From: Clostridiales bacterium
GTDB lineage: Bacteria > Bacillota > Clostridia > Christensenellales > CAG-138
Direction of reading: 5' to 3'
Length of the DNA: 64,000 nt
NCBI GenBank assembly: GCA_004558525.1
Contig: SFCQ01000002.1
Span: forward strand, 38,123-102,122
This document shows, piece by piece, positions 52,849-60,032 of the stretch; position 1 is the first letter of the stretch; each line of letters starts with the position of its first letter. The notes under the pieces are model-generated. The model was not told the DNA's origin. It ran no database searches and saw only the letters and a program-made list of their open reading frames with translations. Position numbers and translations under genes: made by a program.

Positions 52849-53750
52849 GCCGGTGCATGATATGCCCGCGTGAGTGCGGCGCGGACAGGAGCGTTACGCA
52901 CGGTTATTGCGGCGCGGGAGAAAAGGCCAATATAGCGAGGGCAGCGCTGCATATGTGGGAGGAGCCGGTAATAAGCGGCAAGCGCGGCAGCGGAGCGGTA
53001 TTCTTTTGCGGCTGCAACATGGGCTGCATATTCTGCCAGAATTATAAGATAAACCATACCATGCGCGGCATAGAGGCGGACGAATATGAGCTGGCGGCGA
53101 TAATGCTTAAGCTGCAAGATGATGGCGCGCACAACATAAACCTTGTAACGCCGGCGCCGCATGTGCGGCTTCTGACCAAAGCTATACCGATAGCAAGGGC
53201 GAAGGGGCTTACTATACCCATAGTTTACAACACGAACTCATATGAAAAGGTATCCTCGCTTAAGCTGCTTGACGGGCTGATAGATGTATATCTTCCGGAC
53301 CTTAAGTATGTTTCAGCAAAGCTGTCCAAGCTATACAGCAATGCGGAGGACTATTTTAGTGTTGCGTCAAACGCTATAAAAGAGATGTACAGGCAGTGCG
53401 GAAACATTGAGCTTGGCAGCGATGCAACGGCAAAAAAAGGCATAATAATAAGGCATATGGTGCTGCCGGGAGCCGTTGACGATACAAGAAGAGTGTTGGA
53501 TCATATTTCAGCCGAATACCCGAAAAATATCTATATATCGATAATGAGCCAATATGCGCCGACAAGCGATGCATTGCCCAAGCCTATAAACAGGAGCATT
53601 ACAAAAGGCGAGTATTCCAGGGCGCTTGACTATGTTATCCTGAAGGGCTTTGAAAATGTGTTCATACAAAAAAGAAGCTCAGCAGATCTTGCTTACACGC
53701 CTGACTTTAATGATAACGTAATATTTAAGCCTATAGAACGGGACAAGTAG
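52845..53750 (+). CDS. Radical SAM protein (PflA-like family)
   Basis: A 301-aa radical S-adenosylmethionine enzyme. The cluster motif is FFCGCNMGCIFCQN (CxxxCxxC), and upstream lies a second cysteine set, CMICPRECGADR ... GYCGAGEK, characteristic of the pyruvate-formate-lyase-activating-like subgroup found near AmmeMemoRadiSam genes. VYLPDLKYVSAKLSKLYSNA and HMVLPGAVDDTRRVLDHI follow the same family. The GTG at 52845 overlaps the kinase stop (GTGA). The protein it activates or modifies is not encoded nearby. It is the last gene before the AT-rich island. Confidence 0.9.
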   Translation: MSRCMICPRECGADRSVTHGYCGAGEKANIARAALHMWEEPVISGKRGSGAVFFCGCNMGCIFCQNYKINHTMRGIEADEYELAAIMLKLQDDGAHNINLVTPAPHVRLLTKAIPIARAKGLTIPIVYNTNSYEKVSSLKLLDGLIDVYLPDLKYVSAKLSKLYSNAEDYFSVASNAIKEMYRQCGNIELGSDATAKKGIIIRHMVLPGAVDDTRRVLDHISAEYPKNIYISIMSQYAPTSDALPKPINRSITKGEYSRALDYVILKGFENVFIQKRSSADLAYTPDFNDNVIFKPIERDK

Positions 53751-53983
53751 GGCATTTTTTGCTCAAATTATGAACTGGATATTAACTTTTGTAATAAACG
53801 CTTAAAAATGATTGCAAACCACAAGATATAGTGTTACCATTAAATTAGCGAAAAAAGTACGGGTCGTAGCAATCGCAGTCATCTTCATTATTGTTTTCCT
53901 CCACTATAAACAATCTTCGTGCGGTGGAAAGGGGCATTCCGCCGGCGGAACAGAAATACGACCCGAAATCAAGAGGCTCAGGA

Positions 53984-54058
53984 ATGCAACGTACCCTTAA
54001 GGACAATAACTTAAAGGTACGAGCATTGCGAAGGGCAAGAGAATTGAGAGAAGTTTAG
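53984..54058 (+). CDS. Candidate leader peptide (24 aa) ending inside the attenuator hairpin
   Basis: An ATG at 53984, ~9 nt after AAGAGG, encodes a very basic 24-residue peptide that contains KVRALRRARELREV and stops at TAG 54056-54058, in the loop of the long terminator hairpin. A ribosome stalled on the Arg-rich end would cover the left arm. This is the arrangement of transcription attenuation upstream of inducible genes. No comparable database entry is recalled, and the small size makes chance likely enough to keep confidence low. Confidence 0.3.
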   Translation: MQRTLKDNNLKVRALRRARELREV

Positions 54059-54085
54059 GCTTCTCTCTCTTTTCTTGCCCTTTTT
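54031..54085 (+). terminator. Long intrinsic terminator upstream of the first island gene
   Basis: Arms AAGGGCAAGAGAA.. (54031 on) and ..TTTTCTTGCCCTT close over an inner GAGAGAAG/CTTCTCTC stem and a TTTAGG loop; TTTTT follows. Confidence 0.85.
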
Positions 54086-54099
54086 CCGTTTTTAGCGGT

Positions 54100-54132
54100 A
54101 CATTCGACTATTAAACCGCCTTTGAGTACAAT
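54100..54132 (+). promoter_or_regulatory. Island-type promoter 1 (ACATTCGACT)
   Basis: ACATTCGACT (54100-54109) is followed at a fixed distance by TACAAT (54127-54132), with an 18-nt spacer between TTCGAC and the -10. The same pair occurs at 55532-55564 and, inverted, at 62372-62404. It drives the gene at 54162. Confidence 0.6.
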
Positions 54133-54161
54133 TATGGTAGAAAATCAAAGGAGGTAACAAT

Positions 54162-54461
54162 ATGGGCAAATTCATAGAAGAATTTTATTATGGCAACATT
54201 GATCCGCAGGCAAGAAGCACCAAGCAAAACAAAGCCGTACAGAAACAAATGGAAGTGCTAATGCTCAATGAGGAATTTCTGACGGAACAATTATCGGGCG
54301 AAAACAAAAAGAAATTTCTCGACTTTGTAAATGCGTGGAGCGTGATAAATGGAGAATCCAATCTCGACAGTTTTATGATGGGATTTCGCTTGGGTGCAAA
54401 CTTTACATACGATACCTTTGTTGCAACCGATACCCCATTTCAAGACTTGCTGAAGGAGTGA
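54162..54461 (+). CDS. DUF6809-like small protein
   Basis: A 99-aa acidic protein beginning MGKFIEEFYYGNIDPQARST and containing a helical centre and SFMMGFRLGANFTYDTF. The FxxGFRLGA pattern matches small proteins (DUF6809) that are frequent on conjugative elements and prophage-like islands of gut Bacillota; function unknown. AAAGGAGG precedes the ATG at ideal spacing. It is followed after 5 nt by another small gene, so the pair forms an operon ended by the hairpin at 54657. Confidence 0.75.
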   Translation: MGKFIEEFYYGNIDPQARSTKQNKAVQKQMEVLMLNEEFLTEQLSGENKKKFLDFVNAWSVINGESNLDSFMMGFRLGANFTYDTFVATDTPFQDLLKE

Positions 54462-54466
54462 ACCAT

Positions 54467-54652
54467 ATGCGTGATAAGAAGTATTACATAGCACTTGATG
54501 ATTTTGAACGGCGGGTGGTTGTGAATTGCTTGAACGAAATGCGAAACAACCTTATTTCAAACGGCAAATACACCGATGCGGTGGACGAGGTACTACTGAA
54601 GATTATTAATTCAAAGCAAAAGAAATTCAAAGTGATATATAAGCAAATTTGA
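54467..54652 (+). CDS. Small island protein (61 aa), function unknown
   Basis: A 61-aa protein beginning MRDKKYYIALDDFERRVVVN, mostly helical, with LNEMRNNLISNGKYTDAVDE and a Lys-rich end. Similar short proteins recur on Bacillota mobile elements beside TnpV and DUF6809, without known function. The ATG at 54467 lies 8 nt after AAGGAG; the longer frame starting at 54335 overlaps the previous gene and is rejected. Confidence 0.7.
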   Translation: MRDKKYYIALDDFERRVVVNCLNEMRNNLISNGKYTDAVDEVLLKIINSKQKKFKVIYKQI

Positions 54653-54656
54653 TTGG

Positions 54657-54690
54657 CTGCCATCTTGGAGTAAACTCTAAGGTGGCAGTT
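54657..54690 (+). terminator. Hairpin after the first island operon
   Basis: CTGCCATCTT..GAG / CTC..AAGGTGGCAG with a TAAA loop, followed by TTACATTG; the T-tract is weak. Confidence 0.55.
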
Positions 54691-54707
54691 ACATTGTTTG
54701 TGGCGTG

Positions 54708-54736
54708 TTGGGATTTCCGCCTTGATATGCTATAAT
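54708..54736 (+). promoter_or_regulatory. Sigma-A-like promoter of the orphan gene at 54771
   Basis: TTGGGA (54708-54713) and TATAAT (54731-54736), 17-nt spacer, ~35 nt before the ATG. Confidence 0.65.
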
Positions 54737-54770
54737 ATGTAAAAACTTCTTTAATCGGAGATAATCTAAT

Positions 54771-55511
54771 ATGGAAAATGCGATTTTGCAGTATGATTTC
54801 TTTCCTCATTATTACACATCAAATAAGGATATTTATGAACTGATTTTATGCGAGTGTCTGAACAAAAGCAAAAAAATGATTGATTTATGCGGAGGAAAGT
54901 TTTCACTTATAAAAAACCAATGTAATAAGCAACCTGATGTAATAGCCGATAATTCGGGTTATGAAATTGATTTCAAAATGATGATTTCAGAAACGCTAAA
55001 AGAGTTTCAAAGCAGAACGGCGCCGATAGCACAGGAAATAGCACCGGGGGTTAAAGCATTCCACAATCCGCCGCAGCTAAAGAAAAAGGTGGTTCTTATT
55101 TGGAATTGCTGCCGTAATATGGATGACGCTCGCCTACAATACCTAAGAACACAAAAGGATATGGAGGCAAAGGCCGTAACACATTTTTTTGATAAAGTTA
55201 TAAATACTGATAAAAACATTTTGCTGTTTATTCCCGTTTTCTTTACTACAGTTGATCAATCTTTATCAGCAGAAATACAGTATGAAACAATACATAAGGA
55301 ACTTTCCGAAACTACGTCGTATATATACACCTATAGAAATGAAAAATGCAACAACTATGATACTTACATCGTATATGCAGTGAACATCCCAAATAAAAAA
55401 GAGTTTTCGCTAATCATTGCCAAGTTCACAGCCAATGGTCTTGAGATTGTGGACAGAGTGAGTTTTTTCTCTTTGGAAAGTGTGCAAAAATTGGCTATAG
55501 AAAATCTATAA
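54771..55511 (+). CDS. Orphan protein with possible PD-(D/E)XK nuclease-like motif
   Basis: A 246-aa cytoplasmic protein that I do not recognise. It is rich in Asn, Lys and Tyr, unlike the core genes. Residues ~55-72 read KQPDVIADNSGYEIDFKM, where P-D ... E-I-D-F-K fits the PD-x(n)-(D/E)-x-K core of restriction-type nucleases; the following KKKVVLIWNCCRNMD would be the next strand. This is suggestive only. The frame has its own promoter and is a monocistronic insertion between two small-protein operons, a typical place for cargo genes. The ribosome site before the ATG (GGAGATAATCTAAT) is adequate. Confidence 0.7.
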   Translation: MENAILQYDFFPHYYTSNKDIYELILCECLNKSKKMIDLCGGKFSLIKNQCNKQPDVIADNSGYEIDFKMMISETLKEFQSRTAPIAQEIAPGVKAFHNPPQLKKKVVLIWNCCRNMDDARLQYLRTQKDMEAKAVTHFFDKVINTDKNILLFIPVFFTTVDQSLSAEIQYETIHKELSETTSYIYTYRNEKCNNYDTYIVYAVNIPNKKEFSLIIAKFTANGLEIVDRVSFFSLESVQKLAIENL

Positions 55512-55531
55512 AGGTATTATTACGACTCCGC

Positions 55532-55564
55532 ACATTCGACTTTAATAAAGCTTTCTTGTAAAAT
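55532..55564 (+). promoter_or_regulatory. Island-type promoter 2 (ACATTCGACT)
   Basis: ACATTCGACT (55532-55541) with TAAAAT (55559-55564), the same 18-nt spacing from TTCGAC as at 54100. It drives the tnpV-like gene. Confidence 0.6.
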
Positions 55565-55592
55565 GGTGTTACAAAAACAAGGAGGCGTGATT

Positions 55593-55970
55593 ATGGAAAA
55601 GGTTATTTATGATGAAAAGAACGGTCTTTGGTACGAACTGCAAGGCGACTATTACATTCCCTGCTTGAAGTTGCCGGAAGAAGAACAACAGCCTATCGGC
55701 GTATGGGGACAGCGACATTTGAGATATATCAAGCAAAATCGCAAGGTACTATATCTTAATTTGCTGACAAGCGGAAAGTTGAACAGATACCTTTCAGACC
55801 TCGACAAGCAGGCAGAAGAAATGTTTGCACGGCTCGTAAATCAAATGGCAGAGCGTGAGGGCATAACCGAAAGACTCAAGGCGGACAACCAAATGGAGTG
55901 GGTTGGTCGTATGAATAATATCCGAAGTAGAGCGATAGAAATCATTGGAAAAGAATTGATATATACATAA
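55593..55970 (+). CDS. TnpV-family transposon-encoded protein
   Basis: A 125-aa protein of the TnpV type: GDYYIPCLKLPEEEQQPIGV, LRYIKQNRKVLYLNLLTSGKL, LVNQMAEREGITERLKADNQ and EWVGRMNNIRSRAEI-like ending (here NNIRSRAIEIIGKEL). TnpV proteins are carried by Tn4451-type and other integrative elements of Clostridia; their biochemical role is not settled. The ATG at 55593 follows GGAGGCG; the ten-codon longer start at 55563 is unsupported. It is the clearest marker that this region is a mobile element. A terminator follows within 6 nt. Confidence 0.88.
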   Translation: MEKVIYDEKNGLWYELQGDYYIPCLKLPEEEQQPIGVWGQRHLRYIKQNRKVLYLNLLTSGKLNRYLSDLDKQAEEMFARLVNQMAEREGITERLKADNQMEWVGRMNNIRSRAIEIIGKELIYT

Positions 55971-55974
55971 GTGA

Positions 55975-56006
55975 AAAGGTGGGAAATTTAAGCCCACCTT
56001 TCTTTT
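55975..56006 (+). terminator. Rho-independent terminator after the tnpV-like gene
   Basis: AAAGGTGGG / CCCACCTTT stem, AAATTTAAG loop, then CTTTTT. Confidence 0.88.
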
Positions 56007-56018
56007 TGTATGTGTTCG

Positions 56019-56047
56019 TTGAAAATTTTAAGTAATTTTAGTATAAT
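56019..56047 (+). promoter_or_regulatory. Sigma-A promoter of the orphan gene at 56086
   Basis: TTGAAA (56019-56024) and TATAAT (56042-56047) with a 17-nt spacer. Confidence 0.78.
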
Positions 56048-56085
56048 ACAATAACGGAAAAATAAAGAATTAAGGTGCTAAAACG

Positions 56086-57360
56086 ATGAAGGTAAACAAT
56101 GACATATTGCAGGCTTTATATAACAAAATTTTTAATATATACCACGAGTGGACGAAAGCTGATCCACAAAACGATCCTCAATGGGGAATAAAAAGATACT
56201 GTAAGTATAACTTTGGTCCAGTACTCGGACTATACTCGGAAAAAGACCAAGGTTTAATTGATGTTTTAAACAATGATTTTTCTGATAAAGAACTCTGTGC
56301 CCTGCTGATACCAATTAAAGAAAGAGCCTTAAACGAACTGTTAAAAGCAGAAAATGATTTAATTACGGAGAGCAAGAGTAAATCTTATCAAGATGAGTTG
56401 TCGCTTTTAAGAGGCGGAAAAATCAAAGAGTGGATAGATCGCTTTTTTATTCCTTGTTTCAATATTGGGATTTTTGAAATAGATGAATCCCACTTTAGAG
56501 GATTATGTTATGTGATGTATGGCTACGAAAACTATCAACACAGCATAACAAGTGTGTATTGCGGTAATATTGATGTCTTAAAAGATCTCTACCAAGGTGT
56601 TTTAGATAAGAACTCTGAACTTTACACATATAAGTTAATCGAGGTGACACCCGCTTGCGAAATGCTTGCAATAGATCCACCAAGAATCTATGATTCTCGC
56701 ATAGATAAGACATTTTATCTATCAAATGTAAACAAGGAACTTTTGAGTACATTTATAGAATTGGGTGCATCTAAACTATACGAGAAAATATCTCTTAGGG
56801 TTTCTAATTCGATATTAAAAATATTTGATGGTAAATATGAGTTACAGACCATTTTAGAAGCTATTGAGAGAGGAAAAGTTTTCTCTATTCAAAATATAGG
56901 TGATATTCCCGTAACAAAGCTGTATTCTGTAAATTATGCAGATAGTTTATGGATAAAGAGTACCGATTCAGAAATAACATTTGAAGAATTATGTGAGCAC
57001 GAAAGCACCTTCAACGGTTCTACAATTACTCAAGTAATCCACTTGAGCTATCTAAACAAAGGCAACGAAACAGTTATAACACACATCGATCACGAATTTG
57101 TATTTTATAGCAAAAGTGATTATGAAAAACGCAAGGTAAATTCTGATATAAAAGGCAATGAATATACCCGTTTGAAATCCTTTAAGATTGATAAGGCAAA
57201 CATACCGTTGACTTTGCCTATAAAACGTAATGTGACATTTTATGATGAAGCATCTGACACGGTTCTTCATAAAGCCGAAACAGTTCCTTTTATTGTATAC
57301 ATTTTAAAGTCTTACCTAAAACATACAGATTTAATAGATGAGTATTTTGCAAAATTATAA
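56086..57360 (+). CDS. Orphan protein, 424 aa, function unknown
   Basis: A cytoplasmic protein without signal peptide or membrane segments. It is AT-rich with Tyr-, Ile- and Lys-rich composition. The first ~130 residues look helical (MKVNNDILQALYNKIFNIYHEW; ERALNELLKAENDLITESKS), the middle is mixed (CNIGIFEIDESHFRGLCYVM in part), and the C-terminal ~130 residues are rich in beta-type segments. No nuclease, kinase or transferase motif is evident. It has its own promoter and a strong bidirectional terminator, so it is an independent cargo unit. A defence function is possible by location but has no sequence support. Confidence 0.7.
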   Translation: MKVNNDILQALYNKIFNIYHEWTKADPQNDPQWGIKRYCKYNFGPVLGLYSEKDQGLIDVLNNDFSDKELCALLIPIKERALNELLKAENDLITESKSKSYQDELSLLRGGKIKEWIDRFFIPCFNIGIFEIDESHFRGLCYVMYGYENYQHSITSVYCGNIDVLKDLYQGVLDKNSELYTYKLIEVTPACEMLAIDPPRIYDSRIDKTFYLSNVNKELLSTFIELGASKLYEKISLRVSNSILKIFDGKYELQTILEAIERGKVFSIQNIGDIPVTKLYSVNYADSLWIKSTDSEITFEELCEHESTFNGSTITQVIHLSYLNKGNETVITHIDHEFVFYSKSDYEKRKVNSDIKGNEYTRLKSFKIDKANIPLTLPIKRNVTFYDEASDTVLHKAETVPFIVYILKSYLKHTDLIDEYFAKL

Positions 57361-57397
57361 AACGATCCCGGCACGAAAATGTGTCGGGATCGTTTTG
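57361..57397. terminator. Bidirectional terminator between convergent island genes
   Basis: AACGATCCCG / CGGGATCGTT arms with an inner CAC/GTG pair and a GAAAAT loop; AACGATCC on one side and GGATCGTTTTGTG on the other give T-rich ends in both directions. Confidence 0.85.
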
Positions 57398-57412
57398 TGT
57401 GTAACAGTATAT

Positions 57413-58588
57413 TTAGTTAGCCACTTCAAGCAATTTTTTACTTACTCTTGCCTGAACATCAATATAATATGCCGTTTCGGCGGCGTTCATTTCTTCATCT
57501 TCCCACTTTTCAAAATCTTCTACGAAATCTGCGTATTTGCTCATATAATCAGCATAGTCTGTGAGCAGACTCATATCAGTCGGGTTAGCGCTATATTTTT
57601 TCATAAACGCAACGTACTCATCCATAAATTTCTCATAGCTATCCATTGCTGCTTTGAAATCAGGATCTAAACCGCCATTGTTGGAAGTATCTTTTTCGGG
57701 TTCTTTTTCTGTTGTGTCAGGCTCAGATGTTTGCGTGGAAGAGTCGGTAGAAGGAGTAGTATTGTTATCATCATCTTCGCTTGGTGCATCAATATCAATA
57801 CTCATAATATTGTTGCCTTCATAGCGGACGGAAATGTGCCATCCTTCACTGTTGTCGGCGTAGTAATAATCTTCGCCTTTGTCAAAATCAACATTGAAGC
57901 CTTTTTCGGAGCAAGCATTTACATATTCAGCGTAATCTGCTTTTGATGTATTTCCTACATATACAAAGAAATTATCATCGTGTTCATAAGAGAACTTACC
58001 TGTAGTAGATTTGGGAGTTGGCAACTGCTTGCCTGCGGTACTTGTAGGCCAAGTGATCGTTGTCATTTCCATAGGAGCTTCCAACTGAATGCTCATATCC
58101 GCATCACTGCCATAGTGACCAAGACTTAATTTATAACCTTCTGCATTATATGCGTCATAGGAAGAAGAATTAGACTCAACATCTACTGTAAAGCCTTTTT
58201 CTTTACAAGCGGCAACATAATCGTTGAATTGTTTATCGGAAAGGTCGTTAATATCAATCCAAAGCTCGTCGGCGGCATTAGTGTGAATCTCACCCTTGTT
58301 TGCAGGCGGTTCAGGGAGTATCTCGCCGAGGATAATATCATCCCAAACGATTTTTTCACCGCCACCACCGGCAGAGAGTGCAATCACGCCGACAACGATA
58401 ATTGCAAGAAGGATAAACCACCATCTTAAGAAAAACGGTTTTTTCTTCTTTTTAGCCTTTCCGGTTTGCACGGGAGCTGATTGTTGTTGAATTGGTGGAG
58501 GGGTTATAGGCGTTTCAGCCTCAGTTTTTGCGCCACACTCAGGGCAAAACTTTCCCTCAAATTCTGTTCCACATTGTTTGCATTTCAT
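57413..58588 (-). CDS. Zinc-ribbon, single-span protein with two related outer repeats (DUF6591-like)
   Basis: A 391-aa protein. The N-terminal zinc ribbon is CKQCGTEF...KFCPECGAK (two CxxC pairs), followed by a Pro/Gln-rich linker, KKKKK and a helix FFLRWWFILLAIIVVGVIAL at ~55-75. Outside, two units resemble each other: DKQFNDYVAACKEKGFTVDV (~115) and KADYAEYVNACSEKGFNVDF (~215), each followed by a 'Y-A-E/S-G-W/Y' strand pair. An acidic Ser/Thr linker leads to a helical C-terminal domain (SYEKFMDEYVAFMKKYSANP). GGAGGT precedes the ATG. It is the last gene of a minus-strand operon with an SPFH protein and another zinc-ribbon protein. Confidence 0.85.
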   Translation of the reverse strand: MKCKQCGTEFEGKFCPECGAKTEAETPITPPPIQQQSAPVQTGKAKKKKKPFFLRWWFILLAIIVVGVIALSAGGGGEKIVWDDIILGEILPEPPANKGEIHTNAADELWIDINDLSDKQFNDYVAACKEKGFTVDVESNSSSYDAYNAEGYKLSLGHYGSDADMSIQLEAPMEMTTITWPTSTAGKQLPTPKSTTGKFSYEHDDNFFVYVGNTSKADYAEYVNACSEKGFNVDFDKGEDYYYADNSEGWHISVRYEGNNIMSIDIDAPSEDDDNNTTPSTDSSTQTSEPDTTEKEPEKDTSNNGGLDPDFKAAMDSYEKFMDEYVAFMKKYSANPTDMSLLTDYADYMSKYADFVEDFEKWEDEEMNAAETAYYIDVQARVSKKLLEVAN

Positions 58589-58654
58589 AATATTACCTCC
58601 AGATAATTTTTTGATCTAATTTGTTGCCTTTCGGCAATGGAACCATATTGATAA

Positions 58655-60013
58655 TCATTCACTCGGCGGAATGGGTGGCATAACGGAAAACAAGCCTTTA
58701 AGCTCATCAACCTCTGCGGCTTTCATCCATTCAGCCATACCATTTTTCCAAACCAACGTGTCACCATTGACCTGACCTGCATTTACCATTTGAGCGATAG
58801 TATTCAAATTGTAAGGACCGGTTGCTTGACCGTTTATCGCAATATGATATACTACAGTCGGAACGGGTGGAGGTGTAGTACCCATTTGTTGGTTTATTCC
58901 ACCCATCATATTATTCATTGCACCCGCAATGTTTTGACCAACGGCACCGCCGACAGCCATACTTGCCATCATAGCTGCCATATTAAAACCATCGCCATTA
59001 CTGCCGATGCTAACATCTCCTGCACCATTAGCTCCCATTTGTCCGAGTGCATTTGCACCAGCCACACCAACCTCTGCTTGCTTTTCCACTTGGAAGGCAC
59101 CGATATTCGTAGACTGCGTAGCCTTATGCTGTGCGTACTGACCTTCCTCACGCTGAATACGGAGCGTCTCCTCGTAATGCTCGGCTTCAATACGTTGTTT
59201 TGCGGCAATATCTCTAATCTTCGCTTCGGCTTCTGCTTTAACAGTAGCACCCGCAATTTCTTTTGTTACACCCATAAGCTGACGATAACCTTCGCTTGAT
59301 TTGTCAAGCTCTATTGCAGATAAATCCACCCCCGAAACTGTTACACCAAAGGTTTCCTTAAAACGCTCACCGACGTCGTACTCTATGACATCATTAATTT
59401 GCGAGGTTTTCGTTTCGATTTGCACTAACGGAATATCATTTGTAGCGGGCGCATTTGCCACAACATCTTTTACATACCGACAAACTGCATCTCTGATTTG
59501 CAACTGAAAATCTGAAAGATTAAAATCACTAAGTCTATGTAATTTAATAAATTCACGGTAATCGCTAATCTTAAAGCTGATTGTTCCTCTAACAGAAACG
59601 GGTACACCAAAATCCTCGAATCTCGGATCATAAACATCAAAGAACGGCACACCGAATTTCACTTGAATGATTTGAGCAAGGTTGATGAAATAAACCTCTG
59701 CTTGAAAGGGCGTTCCGCCTTCATAGGCAAGACCAACGATATTTGCTAAGATAGGAAGATTGGCAGTTTTTATAGTCTGATCGAAAGGACCAACTATAAA
59801 ATCCTGCATAGTTCCATCTTTTTGTTTGTAAACAAATACCGCAACCTCTCCATCCTTTACACGCAGAGATGAACCCCAACGGATAGCATTTTCACGGTTA
59901 TTGTTACCTTGTTGTGAGCCGGATGGGTGCCATTTCCATATTAGATAAGACGGTTCATCACATCGTATCTCATCCATAAAGCCGCCGGCCTTTGGTTTCC
60001 CGAATAACGACAT
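58655..60013 (-). CDS. SPFH-domain protein with C-terminal GYF_2 domain (YdjI-like)
   Basis: A 452-aa protein of the YdjI/virion-core-like SPFH type, which forms oligomeric membrane-microdomain scaffolds. The N-terminal PSYLIWKWHPSGSQQGNN is typical, the SPFH region spans ~residues 25-235, then a charged helix (KAEAEAKIRDIAAKQRIEAE) and a Gly/Ala/Met-rich hydrophobic stretch (~310-375). The last ~60 residues are a GYF_2 module (VVYHIAINGQATGPYNLNTI ... LVWKNGMAEWMKA), a peptide-binding fold. GAGGAG precedes the ATG. YdjI in Bacillus recruits PspA-type proteins to stressed membranes; no PspA gene is seen here. Confidence 0.88.
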   Translation of the reverse strand: MSLFGKPKAGGFMDEIRCDEPSYLIWKWHPSGSQQGNNNRENAIRWGSSLRVKDGEVAVFVYKQKDGTMQDFIVGPFDQTIKTANLPILANIVGLAYEGGTPFQAEVYFINLAQIIQVKFGVPFFDVYDPRFEDFGVPVSVRGTISFKISDYREFIKLHRLSDFNLSDFQLQIRDAVCRYVKDVVANAPATNDIPLVQIETKTSQINDVIEYDVGERFKETFGVTVSGVDLSAIELDKSSEGYRQLMGVTKEIAGATVKAEAEAKIRDIAAKQRIEAEHYEETLRIQREEGQYAQHKATQSTNIGAFQVEKQAEVGVAGANALGQMGANGAGDVSIGSNGDGFNMAAMMASMAVGGAVGQNIAGAMNNMMGGINQQMGTTPPPVPTVVYHIAINGQATGPYNLNTIAQMVNAGQVNGDTLVWKNGMAEWMKAAEVDELKGLFSVMPPIPPSE

Positions 60014-60032
60014 ATAAACTCCTCACTTTCAA

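Larger units (their letters stand above)
53812..54085 (+). ncRNA. Structured leader or small RNA at the island edge
   Basis: This covers most of the 411-nt gap between the radical SAM gene and the first island gene. A possible promoter (TTGCAA 53812-53817, 17 nt, TACCAT 53835-53840) starts a ~240-nt transcript. It can fold through GGGTCGTA (53861-53868) with TACGACCC (53957-53964), contains the perfect hairpin TTCCGCC/GGCGGAA, and ends in a long terminator whose arms run AAGGGCAAGAGAA...GAGAGAAG against CTTCTCTCTC...TTCTTGCCCTTT (54031-54085). I could not match it to 6S, T-box, SRP or a known riboswitch. Confidence 0.45.

Noticed and set aside
53812..54000. A 62-aa plus-strand frame starting at TTG with a hydrophobic stretch
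   Set aside because: No Shine-Dalgarno site and a start that coincides with the -35 of a possible promoter; it lies within the structured leader region.
53840..54085. Match to 6S RNA, T-box leader, SRP RNA or a known riboswitch
   Set aside because: None of the diagnostic motifs (T-box AGGGTGGNACCGCG, SRP GGAAGCAGCC core, 6S central bulge layout) could be found by eye; kept only as an unclassified structured RNA.
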